Positions 25,866 to 36,107 of a stretch of DNA of 64,000 nt are shown here, in pieces. The stretch is from the NCBI GenBank assembly GCA_004519485.1, contig CP038132.1, forward strand, positions 1,266,641-1,330,640. Reading direction: 5' to 3'. Within the stretch, counting starts at the first letter, position 1. The number at the start of each line of letters is the position of its first letter. The position numbers were made by a program, and so were the translations under genes. The notes under the pieces are model-generated. The model was given only the letters and a program-made list of their open reading frames with translations. It made no database searches and had not been told where the DNA came from. This stretch comes from Nannochloropsis oceanica (Eukaryota; Sar; Eustigmatophyceae; Eustigmatales; Monodopsidaceae).

Positions 25866-28015
25866 CTAGGGGTTCGTCACGACCGCGTGCATCCCATCGT
25901 TTTTGTACTCCTCCTCCTCCTCCTCCTGGTCGTCGTAGCTGTAAGCTCCCTCGTATCCCTCTGCCCTGCTGTTCTTTCGGAGGGCGGCCCGTTCCTTCGC
26001 GCGCTCTTTCCGCGAAGCATGGGCCGTGCCGCAAAAGGCGAAGAAGGCAATGGCGCTCGAGACTAGGGAGGGAGGGAGGGAGGGAGGGAGGGGTTAGCGT
26101 CAGAGAGGGAGGGGGCCAACGTGCTTGAGAATGAGGGACGGAAGGGCGAGAGGGGGATAGGGATGAGACGGAGGGAGGGAGGGAGGAAATTAGTGGGAAG
26201 ACGGATGCAGCGCCATAGAGCGAGAGAGGAAAAAGAGAGAGAAGGAGGCGGGGTGGGAGGGAGGGAGCGAGAGCGAGAAAAAGAGAGGACAGAAGGGAGG
26301 AAGGGAGGGAGGCAAGGGGGGGGGGTGGGGAAGGGAGGGAGGAAGGGAGGGAGGAAGGGAGGGAGGGAGGGGGGGAGGGAGGGAGGGAGATCCGACCTAC
26401 CCGTCATGGCAAACCAGCTCTTGCCAAAGTAGAGGTCGGCACCAGGGAGCGTCACGTCCAGGTCCGAAGCCGCAATTTGATTCAGGCAGACCCATGAGAC
26501 AACGCAGCCCTGGAGGGAGGGAGGGAGGGAAGGAGGGAGGGAGGGGGTTGAGTAGGAGGAGGGGAGGGAGAGATGAGCTGACGCTTTTGATCGAGGGGGA
26601 GCATGGGCGTTCGCGAGGGAGGGGGGGAGGGAGGGAGGGAGGGCGCGTACCAAGGCCCCGATGAACTGGAAGAACATGACTGAAGCAAGCAGGCCTGTCA
26701 CGTGCTTCCGCTCCTTGTTCTTGATGCTGTTGCACGCCAGGAGAAAGGCTAGGAAGATGCCGGCCATGCCAAGAGCGCAAGAAACGACGCCTTATGGAGG
26801 ACAAGAAGAGAGAGAGGGAGGGAGGGAAGGAGGGAAGGGATGAGTCTCCTGTTTTTCCTCCCTCTATCCACTTCGTACTACGAGGCCGACAGCCTCCCTC
26901 CCTCCCTCCCTCCTGCCCTCCTGCCCTCCTGCCCTCTGTACCTGAAATCTGTGTGGCGGTCAGAAAAGTGCAGTAGGCAAATTGGTGCGTGGGCTCGTCG
27001 AATATGGGCCCGGGGTCCGTGCGAGAGCACCAGTGAAAAGCGTCGGCCGTGTACAGGGGCGCGCCCGCCTTAGGGGGGGAAAGAGGGGCGAAAGAAGGAG
27101 AGAAAGGGGGAGGAGTGAAGTTTAAATGAGCAGGGGAGGGAGTGGAGTTAAATGAGCTGGGGGAGCATGAAATACTGAAATGAAGAGGAGAGGAGCGAGG
27201 GAGGATGGGATGAATAGGAAGGAAGGGGGACAGGGAGGGAGGGAGGGAGGGATCAGAAACCAGCGAGAATTTCTGCCCACGCCGCTCCCATAATGCTATC
27301 CCACAACCTCTCTATCTGTTTTCCACTCCTTCCTTTTCATGCATCTCTCCCTACCACCCCGCCTTCTCTCTTTCCCTCTCTCTCGTTACCTGACTGACTC
27401 GAGCCTTCATACCGAAAGGACCCATGCGCATGAAGACGGAGGTGGGCATTCCGTCCACGGTCAGCGTCGGTTCACTAGAGGTAGACCAGGCTGGGGAAGG
27501 GAGGGAAGGAGGGAGTGAGAGAGGGAAGGAGTGAGGGAGGGAAGGGTGAAATGACCGGTAATAGAACAAATCGCTCCCGCGGATTCGTAGGTCCACAGCC
27601 GGCGAAGAAATCACGTACCCAGGGTAAGGAGGGCCCAGGTCGCGAGGACAGTGGAGCCGGCGTATATAAAAGTGCCTGTGGAAGTGAAGGTGAAAGGGGA
27701 AGGTGTGGTTGTCGCGACTTGGTGGCAATGAACTGAAGAGAGGGTCACGATGGCCTGGCCGCTTCCGTCGGCCGAGTAAGGGCATTCCTCTTTCAACAAC
27801 CACCACCCCCAAAACTTACCGAAGGTGCTGCAAACACGCATGGTTACTGTGTGTGTCTTGCTGGGTTGAAAGTCGGCGGGTCCTGTGCCATTGTGTGCGG
27901 CGTGAGAAGTGAAGTTGCCAGCTGTTCTTTTGTCTTGCGAAGGGCCTTGGGCAGGCACAGTCTCTGCAGTTAAAGTACAAGCGACCATCGATATCAAATA
28001 AACCGGCCGAGCCAT
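25866..28015 (-). CDS. Predicted tetraspan membrane protein (claudin/amastin-like topology)
   Basis: Seven exons can be joined on the minus strand to about 350 residues. The N-terminus MARPVYLISMVACTLTAETV looks like a signal peptide. Four hydrophobic segments follow: TFIYAGSTVLATWALLTLG, SGVVSCALGMAGIFLAFLL, LLASVMFFQFIGALGCVVS and FAMTVSSAIAFFAFC. The loop between the first two (SSEPTLTVDGMPTS to HQFAYCTFL, with HWCSRTD) is large and has two Cys, and the tail is acidic and Tyr-rich (YSYDDQEEEEEYK). This pattern is shared by claudin-like and amastin-like tetraspans, but I see no diagnostic motif, so only topology is claimed. Introns carry TCCC tracts at their acceptors on the coding strand. 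Terminal exon ends MHAVVTNP-stop at 25866. Confidence 0.6.
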
Positions 28016-29019
28016 GATCCTATCTGTAGTAACCAATGCTATCGGTACGGGTATAAACAAGCATCGTTGTGTGTCTCTTCGAAGAGCAAAAGGGTCGTTG
28101 TGTTTCCCCAACTTTTTATCTCACTTGAGGCGAGTCCTTCGCGGACTGATAAGTGAAGAATCCGCCCAAAAAATCCCCGTCTGTGCGTGTATGTGTGGCG
28201 TGGATGCTTGGGGTGACCATTTGGACTTCCCAAATCGTCACTCCTGCCTTGCAGGAGCATGATTTCTGGCAAAAGACATAGGATCTTGTGGAGTGTCTCA
28301 CTCGCTTTAGGTGGGCCTGGAGGCGAGGGGAGAATCAGAGATCAACAAGCTCGAAAATGTCTCCGCTTTATTCAATCGACTTGGTCGTCACCGGGGAAAA
28401 GTGTTGGCACCCCCCGATCACCGTTCCCCAGTCAGTACAACTTCTAACACCCAGTTTCGGAAGCCGTAGAATCGAAGCACCGAGGACATGGAATGAACCT
28501 GCACCATTCATTTTCATTCCCCTGAAAGAACGGTCTGCAATGTCCATGTCTGCCTCCCGTCCATTTGAGACCATGCCATGCTAAGTTGACAAAAGCAATA
28601 CAGCAATATCCACAACATCCCACAAATAATTTCAAAATTCCTACTTACTTTTTTCCTACTTATTTTGCTTTGGCTTCGGTAGACATTTCCCCATATGGGT
28701 ACACTATTTTACCACTCTTTCTTCCTCCCTCTCCGACGTCCTGGCGTTCTTCCACTTTTTATTTATTTAATTTTTTGCTTTTGCCTTTCTCTTCGACGGA
28801 ACTCTGTTAACCAAAAGGGAGACTGGAATCACTCATTTCTCCCATCGTCATCATAGCCAGCTTGTCCTCACACTTTTTAAAATTACGCTTGTCATGAAAT
28901 GAAAGGAAAAAGAAGGCTATGATCTCATCACGCCTTTTTTTTCCCCATTGCCCTGCGCAGATTTCTTCAATTAAGCGCCCTTCTTCTCCGTACTGAGCGC
29001 TACCTATGCATCACATAAA
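28016..29019. other. Intergenic spacer including left end of the tandem duplication
   Basis: From about 28280 the sequence resembles that starting at about 36775 (shared CTTGTGGAGTGTCT), marking the left edge of duplication unit 1. AT-rich sequence at 28620-28800 matches 38340-38500 imperfectly. No gene recognised. Confidence 0.5.
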
Positions 29020-31021
29020 TTACAACCACATCGTCGTCCCGTACAGTTTCTTTTTTCTCCCCTCCTTGGACAACTCAAATAGGTTCGACACCCCATACAA
29101 AGTATCCCCCCCGGCCATCCCCGGCTTCAACACCGTCGCCCGTATTTGATAATCACCTGGAGGACATGTCAATGGCGCAGTAATGTGCACTCTTGGTGCC
29201 ACCACCGAGCCCCTGCTGTCAGTCGTGAGGACTGCCAAGGGACAACGCCACGGGAGAGTCCCGACGCCTCCTGTCTCCTCTTCCTCCTCATGCGCCACGC
29301 GCAACGCCACCACTTGTACCCGGACATCGGCCGGGAAATTCCGCAACGTCAACTGATAGTCTTTCTTGTAAGTGAGATGGTCGATGGGGAGGGAGGGGAG
29401 AAGGGGGTCCAGTAACTCGACACTGAACTTGCCCATGTCCTGGACCAGAGGCTCATCGTTCACGAACACCTCCGCATCATAGGCAGGAATGTAGAGGCTC
29501 TTCTCAAAATTTAGACTCACACTTTCCACACCCTTCTCCGCCGCTCCCCCATACGTCCGCAGGTAGTCAGCCACTGCCACGCCAAGCTCTCCTTCCTCCA
29601 CTTCGGTCGTCGCTTCCATCGCCGCTGCTGCTGATACTACTGCTGGATCATCGCCCGCCTGCTGGACCTGCTCCTGCAACCGACGTCGCGCGGCTTCTCG
29701 GGCTGCAGCTCGTACCTCATCGGGGTCTTCCTCCCCTTCTTGCATCTCCAAATGCCTCGAAGCGTCTTGCACCGGATCCCGGACTCCCAATGCCCGCAGC
29801 GTTCGCCGCGTCTTGGGCTTCGAGTTCGAGGTCAATATTACCGTATGCTTGTGCAGCTGCAGCTCCACATCTTCCTCTGTCCACTCTTCCCTCCCGCCCT
29901 CGGTCGTCTGCAACCGTCGTCGACGCTCTTGATAGAGATACCCCCCTTCCTGACCCAGTTCTTTTGGGTAGAAATGCGCGAACATCTCGTCGATCGCCTT
30001 TGAAAACACCTGGATCTGCATCGCTTCTTCCCCCAGCACCTGATGGTACGGATCAGACACATCCCCTCCCAAAGCAAACGACAAGGCATCTTTCAGTGAA
30101 GACATGCTGAGTGTTCGGTTCACGCTTGTCGTCACTACATCTAGATCTGCAAGGAGAACGAAGCGTGCTTCGGCTTTCGGATCAACAGGGATGTCGTCGT
30201 TTTCAGCAGCACTGGCAGCGGCTTCCGCACGACGGATGGCATGAGAGCTGGATGAGGTAGCAGGAGCGGTAGGACGGACGGAGTTTACAAAGCCACCACC
30301 ACCACCACCAGCAGAAGCAGCAGCACCAGCAGCAGCAGCACCACCTCCACCAGAGCCAGTACGCCATTTATGTGAAGACGAACCAGACTTAACGATAGCA
30401 CCATCGCCCAGGTTCCGCGCGGACTGAGGCTGCTCCTCCACCTCACCTAACACGCTTTGAAGTGCCTTGTCGTGCAAAGAGGCGACAAATGATGTATCGC
30501 AATACGTTTGATAATCACAACCCTCGCTTCCTTTCCCCTCCAAGACGTCCACACCGCACACACCACAGAAGGCTTCAGGCGCGCTTTCGACATGCATTGT
30601 CACCGGCTTCGCTTGAAGGAGTCCGTCTCGGTATTGACCTTGCCTGGTGGTCGTCATGGAGGCAGCGCGGATAGTAGACAGGGAACGTTGCATGTTTTGG
30701 ACCATCTGCACGAGAGAAGCAAGAGGGAGTGAAGGAAACCATTGAGTGTGATGAACCCCGATCTCTGCATATCTCGAACATATATGGCGAGCGCGTCTCA
30801 TGCTCCCTTCTACCCTCTCTTTCTTGTACTTCCCGCCTTACCTCCAAGACCCCTTTTCCGAGGACTGCCTGAAGAATGGAGTTGTCGCTTATCGACGATG
30901 AAGACGAGGAAGAATCCGTGTCCCCACTCTGTTTATCCTGCTTGTACGGAGACAAGCCAAAGGCCAAAATGGAGGTCTGTGTGTAATATACAGTATGGGT
31001 GGCGAATAACAGGAGAAACAT
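29020..31021 (-). CDS. Secreted protein with Kre9/Knh1-like C-terminal domain (copy 1)
   Basis: Two exons (31021-30842 and 30705-29020) give 621 residues. The N-terminus MFLLLFATHTVYYTQTSILAFG is a likely signal peptide, so it probably enters the secretory route. Next come a Ser-rich stretch, a Cys-containing block (FCGVCGVDVLEGKGSEGC), and a Gly/Ala-rich linker. A predicted alpha-rich middle ends in Arg/Glu helices, and a beta-rich end follows. The final part, CPPGDYQIRATVL then LYGVSNLFELS, resembles the closing strands of the Kre9/Knh1 Ig-like domain of Ser/Thr-rich cell-wall proteins ('GDYFIRITS...YG.S..F'). That assignment is an inference from a short motif. It starts only 68 bases after the stop of the beta-helix gene on the same strand, and the pair is repeated in unit 2, suggesting linked function. 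No catalytic motif seen. Confidence 0.65.
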
Positions 31022-31089
31022 GACGTGAGCGTAGATTAAGCGCGTTTTTCATGACAGCCTTTCAGATTCCCTCCATCTCTTTCAACCAC

Positions 31090-34000
31090 TTATTTCACCT
31101 TCGCCAAAGTTTCGAACGCCCCTGCCGCGTTGCTGGTCCTTATCATCCCTGCAGCCACTGAATGATTGTTGCTGCTATTGCCGCGGACGCTGCTGCTATG
31201 ATTCATTGCGGGAAGCGTCCCTTGGTCTTGATAAGTCATCTGACGCTGCCGACGTTCTCCACCGGGCTTTCCTATTTTCTCTTCCCCTTCAGGGGGCTAT
31301 GGGCGTAAAGAGACGAGAAGAAGATACGAGGTGGGGATAAAGAGAGAGCGGGTGTGTTTGCTTTCATCATGTCTTCTTGTCTAATCTTCTCCCTCGCTCG
31401 TTTCCCCTTGTTGTTGGTCTCCCCTACCTCCTCCTTCATTCCCCCCTTCCTCCCTCCCTCCCGTCTGACCTACCTCCTCCTGGAAATCACATCCTTGCAG
31501 AGGTTTATACAATCTGATTGGTCCACCAGCCCAGGCCTCCGAAAATGGCTCACAAGAACCCTACAATTTTAGGTGTGTTTATCATATAGAGATGTACGAG
31601 TGTTGAAGGGCGCGCACATGGCAGTGTATATTTTGGAACGATACGTTTGGTTGGCTGCTTCCCCTCGCTCATTTCTGCCCTTACCATAATCCAAAAATCT
31701 GCGTGCGGGTTTTCGATGGCGTGAAGTCCAAAGAAAGGCGACCTGCCCATGACCGCTGCCCCGAGCCCCACGAAAATGGAGCCACCGATGCCGTAGAAAA
31801 CTTCTATTGCCGAGATTTGGATTAAAGGACAATAGATCCAGACGAGGAACCCAGCAGGGACAGTCGTCATGGATCCATACATGAACGACGCCCAAATTGA
31901 GGCGAAGACCACCACAGGGGACCAGTGGAAGGACGTGATCCCCACATTGTACGCAACGCCACCCTGTGAGTTAGAAAGGGAGTTCAGCATACGCGGACAT
32001 AAATTCAAAACCACGAAGACATGCTGGCGAACAGCAACAGTCACACATACATCCACCGAGACACTTGCGGTCACATGCAGTGTGAGGAACACGAACGCGG
32101 ACACGAAGCTTCGAGCAGCAAGTACATAAACAGAGACTCATATACATGCGCACACACGTCGCTCTGCACATACAGATATCCACAGAGGAAAAAACACAAA
32201 GACCACCGTAAAGCACCCCGACAAATCGCACACTCCCACAGCTGATTATAAAAAAAAGACACATACATACCGCTCCGGCTTCCGCACCAATGCAAGAAAA
32301 AGAAACAAAAGGCGAAAAATGCCCAATGTAGACCCCAGCGCCGTTAAAGGCAAAGCCACCGAGGAGGCCACTGTAAACGATGCCTAGAAACTGCGTCCCG
32401 TCATGTGTTCATAAGGCGTGCGATTGTAGGCATGAGTTCCACGATCTCATTTTGGGGGCGCTGGTTGCATTCACCCCATCGTTTCTCCCGCCTCCCTCCT
32501 GCGCTACCTGATTAATAGCCACATGACTTGTGACTATCACACCGGCTGTGTTCGACCAGTCAAAGCCCATTCCAAAGGCACCTAAGATACCATAAAAGTC
32601 CTGAATGGCGGTGGCAGTGATGATTGCGACGCCTGAAGGAAGAAGAACGAGAGAGAACAAGGGAAGGTTGGGATCTGTTTCTTTCCTTCGAGGCCAACGC
32701 CCTGCTTTGCCCTTCCCCAAATCTTAATTTCAATAAATACCTGCACCAACGGTCAGCGCACCTACGCCATTGAAGTTTTCGACAGCACTTTAGTGTATGT
32801 TAGTTGTGTGATATGTTAGTATTACTCAACACATTTTCACTCCCCCTCCCTCCCTATCTCCCTTCCACTTTTAACTGCTCACCTATTAAACATGAATTGC
32901 GAGCCGTTTATGATCATCCCACCCGTCGCGAGAAAGACCGCCTAGAATGAATATTTAGAGGGAATTAGCAAATGATGAATACACGGAAGAAGCATATACG
33001 CCTCTTCCCTCCTTTCTCCCTTCCTCCCTTCCTCCCTTCCTCCCTTCAAATTAACAGATGAGGAACGTATAGGCCCGCCTCTTTTCATGTTGGTCTCCTT
33101 CCTCCCTTTCTTCCTACCTGCCCTATGACAACCGTGAAGGAGGCGAAATTATTGACGATCATGGCGCAGAAATTGATGACCATCAGACCCCCCCATTGAG
33201 AAATGGCGAGGCCTGGAAGGGAGGAAGGGTGGAAACGAAGGAAGGAAAAGAGAAAGGAATGGAAGGATGGGAGAAAGGAAAGAGGGGAGGAAGGCGAGTG
33301 AAAAGCTTATTCGGATGGAAGTGACGTGTAGTGCTAGTCAATCAGGGTCGACGAAGACGAAGACATATAAATGCCCGTGAAAGGCACAGGGACATGGAAG
33401 GGGGGGGGGGGATGAAAAGGGAGGGAGAAGAAAACGAGGACGTACCCATGCCCGTATCGAGACCGAAAACTGTGTTCAAGACCCATATGCAGCCGGTGAA
33501 GTAGGCCTCACCTCGAAGGAGGAAGATATCATCACCAAAGCGGAGACGATCTGTCAAGGGGGTGAGGTACTAGAGCGGCAAAAAAGAAAGGAGGGAAGGA
33601 TTTCAACAACGGTCTGTGGCGAAGAATCGACGATCGGCAGCGAACCTAAAAAGGATCCGGGTACGGCGCAGCTTAAGGGCTGGGTGAGGGTAATAAAGAA
33701 GGATCATCAATCTTACCTCCAAATCCCAGAAAGTGCATCGTAAGAAGTTCACACGCCCGCCTGCCATGAAGACCTGTCAAGTGTAAGTGTGCACGCATGT
33801 GTCGAGTTAGGCAAGGCAAGCCTTTCTCACTGTCCCTACCCCCTTCCGTCCGTCCGCCCGTCTCCTTCCGTTCTCCCTCCCCGCACGTACGTGGTTGCCA
33901 TAAATTCGCATGCCCACCTGCCCGAATGACTTGTTGAGCGAATCCTCTACTTCCTGTCATTCGCGATGCATAAGATAAGGTAAGCATGTGAGCAGGTAAA

Positions 34001-36107
34001 CTCTCACACATGCATATATATATATATATATCCTTAATCTGCGAAAGACACTCCCTTCCCTCCTTCCTCGACAGAATCCAATGTGTACGATACAAACAAG
34101 ACGTCAATGAAAGGAACCCACTATGTCAATTCCCCTTCCCTTCTTCCTTCCCCTCCTCCCTTCTTACAGCTATTGTTCCTTCATCTCCCAAAAACGTCAC
34201 CCCGATAAAATCAGCGCCAACCACACCCGGCTCCAAGAGGACGGTCCCTCCCCTTATTTCGATTATTTCGTCTCGAAAAAAAATGTTTTCGGTTCGATTC
34301 TTGTTTGCCTGCAACTCGGCTTCTGTCGACCAGGAGCGAGGACGGACCTCGCCCTTGCCTGCATTAATGCGCAAGTGGCGAAGGGTGAGGTGGGCACCGG
34401 CCTGGGACGGAAGGAAGAAGGGGAGGGAGGAGAGGAGAGGGAGGTGAGACTTATTGTCCCTGCTGCCGCCATATTCTCATTCGAGTAGACTGCGTATGCT
34501 CCTGCTACTGTTGCTGATGCCGTGCTCACATGCAACGGAAGGGCGTCGGGACCTTTGCCAAAGATACAGAAGGGAGAGAAGGAGGGGAAAAAGAAACAAA
34601 AGAAAAGATCAGAAGTAGGGAGAAACGAGGCTTACCTTCACCCGGAGACAGCGCACAGACTCCGCGCAGTCAATAAACGGCATCATCACAGAGTCTCCTT
34701 GGATCGTGACCGTGCGGCGGACGACGATTTCCTTGTACAGCTGGTATTGCCCATCCTTGTCTTCACTGTCATCCACCTCTTCTTCCACGTCCGGATCGTC
34801 GTCATCCTGTGGGAAAGGCGATGAGAGGGAGGGTGGGAGGAAGAAAGTAAGAAAGAAAGAGAAATCCATTACTTGACGCGGAAGGTCCATTCGCCCTTCC
34901 CCATCTCTGGTTCGCTCCTCCCTCTACTCCTTTCATTCTCGTGACTCTATGTCCTCCTCACATACTCTATATCCTCTTAACATTTCTATGCCATCCCGCT
35001 GACAGACGCGAGATCATTCATCTCAAACGCCGTCGCCTCCCTCTTACCCTCCCTCCTCCCCTCCCTCCCTCCACCCCCTACCTTATCCTGGGCCGCCTCC
35101 CCCACGTCGTTACTAACAGAGGCTAGTTGAATCATCTCACATTTCTCCTCGTAAACCGCTTTGCGCAGCTCTATCGAGTTCTCTACATAACACACCCCTC
35201 TCTCCTCGTCCACCTCCACGTCCTGCCCCTCCTCGCCCATGTCCTCCTGCTCTTCCTGCGCTGCCTTGATCTCGCTCTCCTTCTCCTCTCCCTCTGCAGC
35301 GGGAATCTCATTCCCCCAAAAATCAACCTTCTGTCGCGCCTTGTCTGCGTTCAATGCGGCAGCATCGTCCAATATTTGCTGTAGGGAAGGAGCCGGCGCG
35401 GGTTTCGCTGGGGCTGCTGCTCCTGCTCCTGCCCCCGTTGCTGCTGCTGCTGCAACGGTTGGGGTGAGAGGTAGAGCCGAAGAAGGAGTGGATATCGTTG
35501 CTTGTGGTGGTGATGATGGTGGTGGTGCTGCTCTTGTTACTGCTTGAGTCGCATCTGGTGCGACTCCATCAATCAAACTATTGAAAACACCCTCTCCATC
35601 ACTACTGCCTTTACTGCCACTGCTGCTTCTACTCCGACTACTGATGGTCCCATCACCTATAAAGACAAGTCCCACCGCCACTAGAATGATGCCCAGCGCC
35701 AAGACAACCCCCCAACGCACGCGTTGCCGCCTGTGCTGCAGCTGCTGTTCGTTGGTGGTGTTGACGATAGTCGCCCCCGTTGCCGCGGTCGACTCCGGCT
35801 GGGAAGGATGGAGGGAAGGAGGGAGGAAAATGAGCTCACATGCCGTATGAAGAGATGCCTGCAGTGGCTGGCCATGACCAATCGTGCACACACATAGGAA
35901 GCAGGCTGATCATATTAGCAGTCCATTTCATCCCATCCCTCCACGATAGCGTGAATTCTGGAATGACGATCACTGGGTGGAATGAATATGGAGATCTACA
36001 TTCCTCGCACCCTCAGGACAACGATTCACAGATTCGTCTCTTCTTGCTCCCTATCCCATCCCCCTTTTCCATTCCCCACTTACGTCGTCAATCTCTGGTA
36101 GCATCAT
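31090..36107 (-). CDS. Type II membrane-anchored right-handed beta-helix protein (copy 1)
   Basis: About 15 exons on the minus strand (36107-36084, 35798-35082, 34806-34636, 34401-34168, 33953-33891, 33773-33717, 33569-33446, then smaller ones to 31090) join in phase to about 800 residues. A short cytosolic N-terminus with RRQRVRW precedes one membrane helix (GVVLALGIILVAVGLVFIG), then an Ala/Pro/Ser stalk and an acidic block. From LRKAVYEEKCEMIQL onward the sequence is made of short strands spaced about 20-25 residues apart: VTIQGDSVMMPFIDC, LRVKAGAHLTLRHLRI, GGRVNFLRCTFWDL, GEAYFTGCIWVLN, GGLMVINFCAMIVNN, GGSIFVGLGAAVMG. That is the pattern of a right-handed parallel beta-helix (pectin-lyase-like) fold. 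Such domains usually bind or modify polysaccharides; no catalytic residues can be assigned. The tail is Ser/Asn-rich and ends ETLAKVK. Confidence 0.7.

Noticed and set aside
31090-36107. First reading of the hydrophobic exons as a polytopic transporter or H+-pyrophosphatase
   Set aside because: Segments are too short and alternate hydrophobic with polar at about 22-residue spacing, there are no pyrophosphatase motifs, and a single true membrane helix lies at the N-terminus. A beta-helix explains the pattern better.
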